Source: a virus. From it: DNA of 42,117 nucleotides. The DNA lies in the IMG/VR virus record IMGVR_UViG_3300050821_002614, positions 1 through 42,117 of that record; one strand, written 5' to 3'. Shown in pieces: positions 17,021 through 24,369 of this stretch (position 1 is the stretch's first letter; every line of letters starts with the position of its first letter). The position numbers and the translations under genes are program-made. Under the pieces are notes generated by a model, which was not told the origin of the DNA, did not search any database, and worked only from the letters and a program-made list of their open reading frames with translations.

Positions 17021-19239
17021 CCGCGCAGCTTAGCCCGCAGCCACTATTTCAAGCCTTTGCAACGAATGGACAATTTTTGGTCGGCGGCAAGCTCTTTACT
17101 TATGCCGCCGGCACGACAACACCGCAAGCCACCTACATCGATTCGACGCAGACCACGCCCAACACCAACCCGGTCATTTTGAATGCGATGGGCCAGGCGA
17201 ATGTATGGCTTGATCCGACCAAAACTTATAAATTCGTGTTGCAAGATGCGAGCGGCAATCCGCTATGGACCGTTGACAATGTGCCGGCGCCATTTAATGT
17301 GCCGGCTCTCTCTGGGAGCTTGATCCCCACAGTCACCAACACCTACAACATTGGCAGCCCATCATTCACATGGGCCAATGGCTACTTCGGCACCTCGGTC
17401 CTCATTAATGGCGTCCCGGCGATTGCCTATCCGCAGACCGATTCAGAATTGTTCGCGAGTGTTACGCCGACTAACTACACGATCGCGCCGTACAACGTCT
17501 TGCGCTATGGCAATAATACGGTCCCTGGTACTACGGATATGACGGCAGCATTCCAGGCAGCGCTCAATAGCGTGAGCTATATCGTTTCACCGACGACAAT
17601 AACGCAATGTCTGGCGCAGGGCGGTCAAGTCTATGTCCCGCGTGGGCGTTATCTCACAACTTCGACGTTGTACCGAAATTCTAACGTACACATCGTTGGA
17701 GAGGATTGCGGACCAATCCAGGAAAGCCCGCTGCAAATCACAGGGCTAGTCGGTTGCGCGATGATCCTCTATAAGAGCGCGACGCAACAATCTATCGCCA
17801 TCGACGGCGCGGGGTTTTGGCTGCAGGCACAAACGACTTACACCGGAACGGCTTCTGCCGGCGGCGCACAGACAATTACGATCACCACCGGGCTGACCAT
17901 TGCGGCGAGCGCCATTTACATTCAGATCACGAGTGGCACGGGCGCAGGTCAAAAGAGACCGATTCAGACTTATAACAGCGGTACGGGTGTTTTCACCGTG
18001 GGCTGGCCATGGGTGACGCCACCTGATGCGACTAGTGTGTGGTCTATCCCTGGTCATGCGATCGGCGACCGCTTTACGCAGCTCATTTCAGGGACAGAAA
18101 ATGAATCGCTGAATTTGGGTGCATTCAGCTATTCGAACGGCGGCCAACTCAAAAACCTGGCGATTGTCAGTATTTCAAGTGGTGGCACTTATCCAGGCGG
18201 CCACTATATGGGCATGCGGGACATGTCCAATTTTGAAACGAACGCTGCGCAAAACTTACTAATCGCCGGTTTTCAGGTCAGCTTAGAATCGACTGGCTGC
18301 GGATACGCCACCTATGAAAACATTACTTCTGTTGCGCAATTAATAGGGTTTGGCTGGTGTCAAGGCGATCATCTGACGCGAATCCAGTGCGTTGACTTTG
18401 GTGTGCAAGCAACGCCAAGCCCGTTGACTGTACTCAATAGCCCTTGGTTCGTCTCTTATCAATCAAGCTCGGGGCTCGATCCGAACGGCAACTTTTGGAC
18501 TGCCCATTACGCATTCCAGGAAATAGGCGTCTACATTACTTGTGATGGAGAGGGAGGAGATAGAAGCTACTACAATCAACAATCTACCAGTTCACTGTAC
18601 TTAGACTGCCACATGGAGCGGATGAACCAATACGGAATGTGGGTCTCTAACGGGTTAGTTACTTGGATTGGCGGTGACTGGTTCCCAACCTTGGCGGTTG
18701 CAGGTTTTACGGGAGCTACTTGTAACTTGACGATTGATGGGCTTGCGGTATCGGGGTCCAACTACAATGCTGGAGCTAGAACGATCGGGCAATTCCCGAA
18801 TACTTTCGGTGGCCGGGTTACTGTTAGAAATACACCCCCCTTAGTTCTCGATGCTAATCCGGTCGCCGGGCAATTGACGGTCTGGGACGCATTCCCGAAA
18901 AGCATTGCGATAAGCACTCTCAATACTGTAGGCGCCGCCACCCTCACGGCTGGCGCGCTCTACGGTGGCGCCATTATCCGCGGTGGTGCTCAAGTAGGAG
19001 CCTTTTCAGACACTCTGGATACGGCCGCGCACATTATCGCCCAGTTCATCCCGGTGCCTATTGTCGGCTCTACAGCCCAATGCACGATCTACAACACCAC
19101 TACGCAAGTCCAAACCCTGCTTGCTGGTACCGGTATTACGTTCCAAACCGGCACGCTGACCATTGCGGCCGCATCCTCAAGAACGCTGACGATGAGTATC
19201 GGAAATATCGGAACGCCCGCGGTGAATATTGTCGGATAG
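17017..19239 (+). CDS. Tailspike with right-handed beta-helix (putative depolymerase)
   Basis: 740 residues from the ATG at 17017. Residues 1-85 repeat the N-terminal module of the preceding protein (FATNGQFLVGGKLFTYAAG; TPNTNPVILNAMG; KFVLQDASGNPLW). From about residue 155 a pectate-lyase-3-like beta-helix begins: VLRYGNNTVPGTTDMTAAFQAAL, GGQVYVPRGRY, then repeated short beta turns. A small Thr-rich module is inserted near residues 270-345 (ITSGTGAGQ...). The likely role is binding and cleaving host surface polysaccharide. Catalytic residues cannot be fixed from sequence alone. Confidence 0.85.
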   Translation: MTAQLSPQPLFQAFATNGQFLVGGKLFTYAAGTTTPQATYIDSTQTTPNTNPVILNAMGQANVWLDPTKTYKFVLQDASGNPLWTVDNVPAPFNVPALSGSLIPTVTNTYNIGSPSFTWANGYFGTSVLINGVPAIAYPQTDSELFASVTPTNYTIAPYNVLRYGNNTVPGTTDMTAAFQAALNSVSYIVSPTTITQCLAQGGQVYVPRGRYLTTSTLYRNSNVHIVGEDCGPIQESPLQITGLVGCAMILYKSATQQSIAIDGAGFWLQAQTTYTGTASAGGAQTITITTGLTIAASAIYIQITSGTGAGQKRPIQTYNSGTGVFTVGWPWVTPPDATSVWSIPGHAIGDRFTQLISGTENESLNLGAFSYSNGGQLKNLAIVSISSGGTYPGGHYMGMRDMSNFETNAAQNLLIAGFQVSLESTGCGYATYENITSVAQLIGFGWCQGDHLTRIQCVDFGVQATPSPLTVLNSPWFVSYQSSSGLDPNGNFWTAHYAFQEIGVYITCDGEGGDRSYYNQQSTSSLYLDCHMERMNQYGMWVSNGLVTWIGGDWFPTLAVAGFTGATCNLTIDGLAVSGSNYNAGARTIGQFPNTFGGRVTVRNTPPLVLDANPVAGQLTVWDAFPKSIAISTLNTVGAATLTAGALYGGAIIRGGAQVGAFSDTLDTAAHIIAQFIPVPIVGSTAQCTIYNTTTQVQTLLAGTGITFQTGTLTIAAASSRTLTMSIGNIGTPAVNIVG

Positions 19240-19247
19240 GAGTCCCA

Positions 19248-19604
19248 ATGTCCAAACTCGCACACTTGATCGCACAAGAAGAAGGCTACGGAATTCCTGG
19301 CGCACTGCCGACGCGCGATAACAACCCCGGCGATTTGCGTCACTCGCCGCATAGTTTCCACACCGGCGACCCCAATGCGATCGGCCAGATACCGACCCCA
19401 GAAGAAGGCTGGGCTGATCTTGAACGACAGCTGAAGCTATTCGCAGAGCGCGGCTTGACACTGCAAGAAGCCATCTATGAGTTTGCGCCGGAGAATGAAA
19501 ACAATAGCGCGGCCTATCTGGATTTTGTGTGCCATGGCTTGGGCTGCGGCGCCGATACGTTAGTGAAAGACGCATTACTCATCCCAATGGAGACACCAAC
19601 ATGA
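19248..19604 (+). CDS. Putative peptidoglycan hydrolase (lysozyme-like)
   Basis: 118 residues from ATG 19248 after TAGGAG. It carries IAQEEGYG followed by DNNPGDLRH and PEEGWADLERQLKLFAERGLTL, the pattern of small phage proteins with the (R)NNNPGNL motif that have a lysozyme/transglycosylase-like fold. The Glu in QEEGYG could be the catalytic acid. It opens the lysis cassette, with an ATGA overlap to the first membrane gene. No signal peptide is seen, so it needs the holin for release. It could instead be virion-associated. Confidence 0.68.
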   Translation: MSKLAHLIAQEEGYGIPGALPTRDNNPGDLRHSPHSFHTGDPNAIGQIPTPEEGWADLERQLKLFAERGLTLQEAIYEFAPENENNSAAYLDFVCHGLGCGADTLVKDALLIPMETPT

Positions 19605-19768
19605 CGGACGAATTGAAAGCGGAAGAAGAGAAGGTAAAAACGATTTTATCAGCCATGAACGCGGACGCCAGTAAGGCCACATTCTGGGCGAGCGCGCACA
19701 GTGTATGGCTGATCGGCTTTGGCGCCTTTGTGCTCGGCGTAATGGTTGGTCATTGGGTGCATCTATGA
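19601..19768 (+). CDS. Single-TM lysis-cassette protein (55 aa)
   Basis: ATGA overlap with the hydrolase gene. A charged amphipathic N-terminus (DELKAEEEKVKTIL) precedes one C-terminal membrane segment (SVWLIGFGAFVLGVMVGHWV, about 34-53). This fits a holin accessory, antiholin or pinholin-like protein. It has no family signature. It is coupled to the next gene by another ATGA. Confidence 0.65.
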   Translation: MTDELKAEEEKVKTILSAMNADASKATFWASAHSVWLIGFGAFVLGVMVGHWVHL

Positions 19769-19908
19769 ATCCGCATATGACCTGGCATCTGTTTTTCTTA
19801 ATCCTGGCGCTAGTGCTCGGGGTTCTCGCCATCCCGCCGATTGCGTCGCGCTACAATCTGTTCGCGGCATCGTGGACCGCATTTCTGATAGCACAGTTCT
19901 TCACGTAA
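19765..19908 (+). CDS. Two-TM lysis-cassette protein (47 aa)
   Basis: Starts at ATG 19765, overlapping the previous stop by 4 bp. Two hydrophobic segments (HLFFLILALVLGVLAI and NLFAASWTAFLIAQFF) are separated by a short PPIASRY turn. Its TAA directly abuts the ATG of the 3TM holin. It is a candidate small holin or holin regulator. It may be required with its neighbours to time membrane opening. Confidence 0.62.
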   Translation: MNPHMTWHLFFLILALVLGVLAIPPIASRYNLFAASWTAFLIAQFFT

Positions 19909-20433
19909 ATGAACTTTAGCGCCACCGCTAAGACTGTGCTCGCCACGGTGGCGCCATTATTGGGTACCGCGATCGGCGGCCCCTTCGGTGGGCTCGCCGG
20001 TACACTCTTAGCCAAGGCGCTTGGCACCACCGACCCCAAGGCCATGGAGGCGGCGATTACGTCGACTGATCCGGATATCCTCTTGAAGCTTAAGCAAGCG
20101 GATAACGACTTCAGCGCACAGATGAAAGCGCTGGATATCTCCGAGGAGAAGCTACACACCGATGACACCGCGAACGCCCGCGCGCGCGAAGTGCAGGTGC
20201 ATGACTCCACCCCGCACATCCTGGCTTACCTCATCACGTTCGGATTTTTTAGCGTCTTGGGTTGGCTCTTATGGAAGGGGAAGCCAGAGCAAGGCGGCGA
20301 CGTAATGTTGGTGTTAGTGGGTTCGCTCGCCACCGCGTGGACCGGCATCGTGGCTTACTACTTTGGGTCGAGTGCGGGGAGCGCGGATAAAAGCGCGGCC
20401 ATCAATAAATTTATGACCAATGGAAAAACATGA
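19909..20433 (+). CDS. Holin, 3TM (GTA-holin type)
   Basis: 174 residues. A Gly/Ala hydrophobic N-terminus (LLGTAIGGPFGGLAGTLL), a central charged region containing DDTANARAREVQ, and two C-terminal membrane segments (ILAYLITFGFFSVLGWLLW; VLVGSLATAWTGIVAYYFG) ending in GSSAGSADKS. These are hallmarks of the holin family described from gene transfer agents. It would form membrane lesions that release the hydrolase. The following gene starts inside its last 14 bases. Confidence 0.85.
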   Translation: MNFSATAKTVLATVAPLLGTAIGGPFGGLAGTLLAKALGTTDPKAMEAAITSTDPDILLKLKQADNDFSAQMKALDISEEKLHTDDTANARAREVQVHDSTPHILAYLITFGFFSVLGWLLWKGKPEQGGDVMLVLVGSLATAWTGIVAYYFGSSAGSADKSAAINKFMTNGKT

Positions 20434-20803
20434 CTTCGAATCGACCACGGCAGTGCTCAAGCGCCGCGCGCCAGGGCTGGCGTGGTTACCGGCGGTATTC
20501 CGTGAGCGGCTTACACCGGCCGCGCTGTGGGGTGCAATCGTGGCAACGGCCGGCATGCTGGTGCTAGCCGTCACCGCGTGGGTGAGCACGCAAAAGAACA
20601 TGGAACACCTTCAGGAATTATCGGTTCATGCTCAAGCGCACGAACAAAAGACCGATGAACTGTTGCAGCAATTGGTGACCGGGCAAGCGGTCATGAATGC
20701 CACTATGGGCGAGTTCAAAGCCGAACAGGACCGGCAGCGCCAGTGGCGTGACCGGATCGAACAGGAAGCGGATAGCCCACCCCATGCGAGGCGGCGCAAA
20801 TGA
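20420..20803 (+). CDS. Membrane-anchored coiled-coil protein (spanin candidate)
   Basis: 127 residues, overlapping the holin by 14 bp. A short cytoplasmic N-terminus is followed by one membrane segment (AALWGAIVATAGMLVLAVTAWV, split about 34-55) and a long helical, Gln/Glu/Arg-rich periplasmic-type region ending PPHARRRK. This N-in topology with a coiled coil is that of an inner-membrane spanin (Rz-like), and the position after the holin agrees. No embedded lipoprotein Rz1 frame was found, so it could also be a structural membrane protein. Confidence 0.55.
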   Translation: MEKHDFESTTAVLKRRAPGLAWLPAVFRERLTPAALWGAIVATAGMLVLAVTAWVSTQKNMEHLQELSVHAQAHEQKTDELLQQLVTGQAVMNATMGEFKAEQDRQRQWRDRIEQEADSPPHARRRK

Positions 20804-21021
20804 TGAACGAAACCGACCGGCTACTAGTCGCCAAAATCACCGGTATTCAAGTGACGATTAAGGGGCTGATGCTGCAGGTGGAAGGTTGGCGCGTCCACAC
20901 CTCATCGATGGGCGATTTTATCCTCCATGAGATCGAAGAACTCGAAAAGACCGTCGTAGAATTGAAGTCTACGCTTCAAGGTAATGGGAATGGTCCGTCG
21001 GTAAAGCCCAGAACCCCGTAG
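20800..21021 (+). CDS. Hypothetical helical protein (73 aa)
   Basis: Starts ATGATG overlapping the preceding TGA. Helical, with leucine/isoleucine heptads ([16 protein letters not shown]) and a Pro-rich tail. It ends the rightward lysis group and overlaps by 46 bp the 3' end of the minus-strand gene at 20976. No family is recognised. It might pair with the coiled-coil protein upstream. Confidence 0.55.
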   Translation: MMNETDRLLVAKITGIQVTIKGLMLQVEGWRVHTSSMGDFILHEIEELEKTVVELKSTLQGNGNGPSVKPRTP

Positions 21022-21242
21022 CCATCAATCGTCACGATGTAGGTATGCTCCCAGCCGATGCGCGTATCGGGCGACATCGAATAGCTTGAGATATGCACTT
21101 GCCGCGGATCGAACTTAAAATTATTGAGCGGCGGATCTTTGAAGATATTCCCGATGTGATCCAGTAGTTGCGCGTAGTTCGCAATCTCGACGCACGTTTC
21201 CATCGATTCATCCAAGCCGCCGCGATGCTCCCTGAACTTCAT
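20976..21242 (-). CDS. Conserved hypothetical phage protein (88 aa)
   Basis: Starts with [19 protein letters not shown] and contains [22 protein letters not shown]. This resembles a small protein family I associate with phages of soil proteobacteria, always of unknown function. A strong GGAGGGG lies upstream of the ATG. The ATG overlaps the stop of the mini-CsrA gene (ATGA), and the ribosome site is itself part of the CsrA coding sequence, so translation of the two is linked. Confidence 0.75.
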   Translation of the reverse strand: MKFREHRGGLDESMETCVEIANYAQLLDHIGNIFKDPPLNNFKFDPRQVHISSYSMSPDTRIGWEHTYIVTIDGYGVLGFTDGPFPLP

Positions 21243-21346
21243 ATATTCCCCTCCTTAGGCTCCGCGCCGTGCACGTCGACCACCGTCACGGTGATCCCCT
21301 CCCCAATCATCAGCGTTTCACCAATTCGCCTGGTTAGTATCAACAC
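21239..21346 (-). CDS. csrA-like: Truncated CsrA-like microprotein (35 aa)
   Basis: GTG start after AAGGAGG. The product begins [20 protein letters not shown] and goes on TVVDVHG, then ends AEPKEGNI. The first 27 residues match the N-terminus of the RNA-binding regulator CsrA (E. coli [20 protein letters not shown]...) very closely. The strands and helix that complete CsrA (about 60 residues) are missing. CsrA binds GGA in mRNA leaders, and the flanking AAGGAGG sites here contain that motif, so autoregulation is possible. It might bind host CsrA and form mixed dimers, or be a remnant. Coupled to the next gene by ATGA. Confidence 0.82.
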   Translation of the reverse strand: MLILTRRIGETLMIGEGITVTVVDVHGAEPKEGNI

Positions 21347-21367
21347 GCGACCTCCTTGCCGAAATTC

Positions 21368-21925
21368 TTACATTTTACCTTCCAATGTGGCAAGAACCAA
21401 CAACGCGGTTAAGTGTACTGGGTCCTGGTTGTCACACTTCGCCCGAACCCCCCTCAATAAGCCAATGCATGCATGGACCTTGCGTATCAAATTGACGCCG
21501 TTCTCTGGCGTTTTTGCTTGCGCGATCCGATCCGCGACTTTCACATAGTAGTTTTTTTTATGGCTTCTTTTCTGGGGTGGGGCTGGCGGCTTGGGTCGTA
21601 GGTGGGTTGGCGCTTTGCCGCTAAATTGCTTATTCCTCACCCACCCCGAAAGCACCGAACTTCCCACGGCAATCTCTGCAGCTACTTTAGATTGTGATTC
21701 ACCGGCCAGCACCCGCGCCACTGCGGCCCGCTTGAACTCATCAGGAAAGTATCTAATCTTTCTTTCTTTAGGGTTGTCGCGCTCATCTTTCCACCGCTTC
21801 AGCATCGTTGGAACAATGCCGAGATCCTTAGCGATCTCGAAAGGCCGTTCGTTGACTAACCGCGCCAGGGCGGCATTGCGAAATTCGTCCGAGTATCGCG
21901 CAACGCGGCGCTTTGCTTTGGCCAT
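21368..21925 (-). CDS. Double transposase-type HTH DNA-binding protein
   Basis: 185 residues with two copies of an IS3/HTH_Tnp_1-like domain: RYSDEFRNAALARLVNE...LKRWKDE (about 10-48) and YFPDEFKRAAVARVLAGE...LSGWVRN (about 59-98). A Pro/Lys-rich linker and an unrelated helical C-terminus follow. No DDE catalytic domain is encoded, so it looks like a transposase OrfA-like fold recruited as a regulator. It is the second gene of a minus-strand operon. Its ATG directly follows the upstream TAA. Confidence 0.72.
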   Translation of the reverse strand: MAKAKRRVARYSDEFRNAALARLVNERPFEIAKDLGIVPTMLKRWKDERDNPKERKIRYFPDEFKRAAVARVLAGESQSKVAAEIAVGSSVLSGWVRNKQFSGKAPTHLRPKPPAPPQKRSHKKNYYVKVADRIAQAKTPENGVNLIRKVHACIGLLRGVRAKCDNQDPVHLTALLVLATLEGKM

Positions 21926-22201
21926 TTACTTGACTCCATTCTTTTTGATCTCTTTGGCTTGTTTGCGCAGCTGCGTTGCGCTCACAAAGGGCTTGACGAT
22001 CGGCACCGCGCGCAAGTTCCCTGGCTCCCTTGCTACGACCTCCATGCGCATGTCGTAGATATGGAGTTTGCGGCGGCGGTTCATGATTTCCGCATTAGAG
22101 CGTTTGGCCCAGCGGCCGAAGGATGACCGGCAACCGCTGCAGGTCTTTAATTGAGAGCGTGGCGCTAGTTCGTTTTCTTCGCACAGTACACAGATAGCCA
22201 T
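21926..22201 (-). CDS. Small zinc-finger protein (91 aa)
   Basis: The N-terminus has CVLCEEN...LKTCSGCRSSF, a four-cysteine zinc site. The rest is basic (RRRKLHIYDMRM; KQAKEIKKNGVK). AAGGAG lies upstream, separated from the ATG by an 11-base C-rich spacer. It is the first gene of the minus operon reading toward the double-HTH and mini-CsrA genes, suggesting a nucleic-acid-binding regulatory group. Confidence 0.68.
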   Translation of the reverse strand: MAICVLCEENELAPRSQLKTCSGCRSSFGRWAKRSNAEIMNRRRKLHIYDMRMEVVAREPGNLRAVPIVKPFVSATQLRKQAKEIKKNGVK

Positions 22202-22575
22202 TGGGGGGGGTCTCCTTCCGCTAGTTGTATAGTTTAGTGATCTTACTCCCTGATTTAAGCTCTTGAAAAGCTAGCTAAACTTTGGCGCGCGGTTGCGTAT
22301 GTTGATCGATGGCGCTTAAGGGCGCTTAAAGTGTTACCAGCCTGTTACCAGCACGTGTAACTCACTGATTCATAAGCCTGATAAATCATTGCGTATCATG
22401 GGGGATCTTCTGCTATACTACTAATCGTGTCGAATCATGTAGTTACAGAATCACGATACGCTAGGAAAATAGGCTTATTTACACGATGAAACACGAAGCA
22501 GCATTACCCGTCATCAACGCAACTGTTACCAGTTTGTTACCAGAAAATTTTGGTAACACTTAGAAAGGAAACCCC
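22202..22575. promoter_or_regulatory. Divergent control region with GTTAC repeats
   Basis: This 374-bp gap separates the minus Zn-finger operon from the plus integrase operon. It holds GTTACCAG at 22333 and 22344, an inverted GTAAC at 22357, a single GTTAC at 22442, GTTACCAG again at 22525 and 22536, and an inverted TGGTAAC at 22551. The last pair forms a near-palindrome just before the next gene. An inverted repeat ATCGTG...CACGAT flanks about 22424-22460. These could be operators or integrase arm sites. An attP core cannot be recognised without a host sequence. Confidence 0.65.
22389..22419 (+). promoter_or_regulatory. Candidate promoter for the integrase operon
   Basis: TTGCGT at 22389 and an extended -10 (TGC TATACT, 22411-22419) with a 19-bp spacer. 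The extended -10 may compensate for the long spacer. It reads toward the small gene at 22576 and integrase. The two GTTAC clusters lie on either side, so occupancy could control it. Confidence 0.5.
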
Positions 22576-22833
22576 ATGAAAACCAGTATTAAAAAACAAT
22601 CTCAGGCGGCATTAGCAATGGGTCCCCGCTGCGGGGACCATATTCAACTTCGCAATCAATGGGCTTGCGTCAGCATTACGCGAGACGATGTGGCAGGCCA
22701 ACCGACCACATATGTTGTAGACGGTGACATTGCGGATGAGCGCGCAAGCGTCAAAGAATTTCCTACACTGACCAAAGCATTGACTTACGCCTGGCACTCA
22801 TTAGCCGTGTATCAAAATGGACGGGTTGACTAA
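22576..22833 (+). CDS. Hypothetical protein upstream of integrase (85 aa)
   Basis: ATG after GAAAGGAAA. It has a basic N-terminus (MKTSIKKQSQAAL), followed by mixed alpha/beta sequence with WACVSITRDDV and TLTKALTYAWHSL. No family is recognised. Its TAA overlaps the integrase ATG by one base, so the two are co-translated. It could be a regulator or directionality partner of integrase. Confidence 0.6.
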   Translation: MKTSIKKQSQAALAMGPRCGDHIQLRNQWACVSITRDDVAGQPTTYVVDGDIADERASVKEFPTLTKALTYAWHSLAVYQNGRVD

Positions 22834-23846
22834 TGGGCACCATCGTCAAACGCGGCACCAAACACCGCGCCGTCGTGCGCTTTGCCGGCAAAACACTCAC
22901 CAAGACCTTCGATAAGGTGCGCGATGCGGATGCCTGGATCGCGGCCACCGAGACAGATATTCGCAAGGCAGTCTTTACCCCTGAGGGCTTCCGCAACGAA
23001 CTCACCTTGAGCGAGATCCTTGTAAAGCACCGCAACGAAGTGCTGGCGCTGCGGCCGTATAAGGTGAACCTGCAGGCCTCCCTGATGTTCGCGCGCCAAT
23101 TCGAGGGCGTGACCTTGAGCCAGATGACGCATGCGTGGTGGGTCAAAGCGGTGTCATCGTGGGCGGTCAAGCCGGTGAGCGCGCAACGCTATGTGCTCAA
23201 CATCGTCTCGGCACTGCGCGCGGCGGAAGACCTCCAATGGGGGGTCAAGGTCGACTGGGCCAGCTACGATGCCGCCATGGCCGCCATGAAGCGGCAAGGC
23301 AAGCTCACCGAAGGTAAGCCGCGCGATCGGCGCGTCAGCGATGAAGAGATTGCGGCGATCAAGGCACAGATTACCGACTTGATTTTGCCGCTGGCGGACA
23401 TCATTGACTTTGCATTGCTCACCACCATGCGGGTGGGGGAAATCGCGCGCATCACGTGGGCTGATCTTGACCAGCGGCGCAAAATGCAAATGATCCGCGA
23501 CCGCAAAGACCCGAAACGCAAAGCCGGCAACGATCATGAGATTCCGTTGCTGGCCGGCGCGCTCGATATCATCAAGCGCCAGCCCCGCACCGATGCGCGG
23601 ATTTTCCCATGGAATGCCGAGTCCATCGGCAAGGCGTTTGCGTTCATGGCGAAGCTTGCGCGCATCAAGGGCGTACACTTCCACGACTTGCGCCATGAGG
23701 GCATTACCCGACTGTTCGAACAAGGCTTCGCTATCGATGAGGTCGCGCTGGTCTCCGGCCATACGCAATGGGATACACTGCGGCGCTATACGCACATCAA
23801 GGGTGAGAGCTTGCACCAGGGACCGCGGCAAAGGCGGGCGGCATGA
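22833..23846 (+). CDS. int: Tyrosine recombinase integrase
   Basis: 337 residues. An N-terminal arm-binding-like segment (1-60) and a SAM-like core-binding domain (about 60-160) precede the catalytic domain. Catalytic residues in order: Arg about 200 (TTMRVGEIARITW), HDLRHE with His 284 and Arg 287, His 310 (SGHTQWDTLRRYTHI) and nucleophile Tyr 319. It inserts the circular phage genome into the host chromosome at attP. It is coupled to genes before and after. The attachment site itself could not be identified. Confidence 0.95.
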   Translation: MGTIVKRGTKHRAVVRFAGKTLTKTFDKVRDADAWIAATETDIRKAVFTPEGFRNELTLSEILVKHRNEVLALRPYKVNLQASLMFARQFEGVTLSQMTHAWWVKAVSSWAVKPVSAQRYVLNIVSALRAAEDLQWGVKVDWASYDAAMAAMKRQGKLTEGKPRDRRVSDEEIAAIKAQITDLILPLADIIDFALLTTMRVGEIARITWADLDQRRKMQMIRDRKDPKRKAGNDHEIPLLAGALDIIKRQPRTDARIFPWNAESIGKAFAFMAKLARIKGVHFHDLRHEGITRLFEQGFAIDEVALVSGHTQWDTLRRYTHIKGESLHQGPRQRRAA

Positions 23847-24076
23847 ACAATCCCAAGATATCGGAACGGTTTGGCAGTGCGCGTAAGCCACGCCAGTACG
23901 TAAAGCCGGGTGAGACCTATAAGGAGGCACAGCGGCGTTGGCGCGCACGGTGGGATGACTATCGCGATGCCGTTATAATGTGTGAGTGCCTGTACCAGGC
24001 TAGCGTGTCACGGAAGAAACACATGTTCCGCGCATTCTATGGTTTGGAAATGCGCTATATCGTGGAACACTACTAA
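23843..24076 (+). CDS. Hypothetical basic protein after integrase (77 aa)
   Basis: ATGA overlap with int. Rich in Arg, Lys, Trp and Tyr (KEAQRRWRARWDDYRDA; RKKHMFRAFYGLEMRYI). It could bind nucleic acid. No known family. It overlaps the 3' end of the Xis-like gene on the other strand by 4 bp, and tandem terminators follow. Confidence 0.6.
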   Translation: MNNPKISERFGSARKPRQYVKPGETYKEAQRRWRARWDDYRDAVIMCECLYQASVSRKKHMFRAFYGLEMRYIVEHY

Positions 24077-24369
24077 CCTCTTTGCTGCCGCCTGGCCCGC
24101 TTCATCGGAGGCGGGCCTTCTTTTATCCGCCGCATGCCGGCGGCTTTTTTTTCATCAAAAAACGCCTTGAGCACATCCCGGTCAATCACGTGACGCTTGC
24201 CCAGCTTGTAGGTCTCGACCGGGAAACGCTTTTCTAGTATCGCATTCTTGATCGCGCCCGCGGTCATGCCGAACATGTGCGCAGCGTCGCGCACATCGAT
24301 CCAAGATTCTTCGATGACGGTTTCCGCTTTGGCATTCACTTTAGTAGATCCTGATTTTTTGGTCGTCAT
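24073..24369 (-). CDS. Excisionase-like MerR/HTH_17 protein
   Basis: 98 residues from the ATG at 24369 (MTTKKSGSTK). A winged-HTH domain, IDVRDAAHMFGMTAGAIKNAI...YKLGKRHVIDRDVLKAFFDE (about 35-82), is of the AlpA/Xis type, which bends DNA and sets integrase direction. A basic tail follows. It converges with the integrase operon and is the last gene of the minus recombination operon, overlapping the ParB-like gene by 29 bp. A longer reading to 24489 lies inside that gene and is not needed. Confidence 0.75.
   Translation of the reverse strand: MTTKKSGSTKVNAKAETVIEESWIDVRDAAHMFGMTAGAIKNAILEKRFPVETYKLGKRHVIDRDVLKAFFDEKKAAGMRRIKEGPPPMKRARRQQRG
24094..24124 (+). terminator. Rho-independent terminator 1 after integrase operon
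   Basis: GGCCCGC (24094-24100) pairs with GCGGGCC (24111-24117) and is followed by TTCTTTT. It lies inside the coding sequence of the convergent Xis-like gene and faces the integrase operon. Confidence 0.8.
24127..24152 (+). terminator. Rho-independent terminator 2 after integrase operon
   Basis: CCGCCG (24127-24132) pairs with CGGCGG (24138-24143) and is followed by C and eight T. It is the second of a tandem pair that stops rightward transcription from the integrase operon. Confidence 0.88.

Noticed and set aside
23154-23948. 264-residue minus-strand open frame opposite integrase
   Set aside because: It mirrors the integrase catalytic domain and carries no recognisable motif or start signal.
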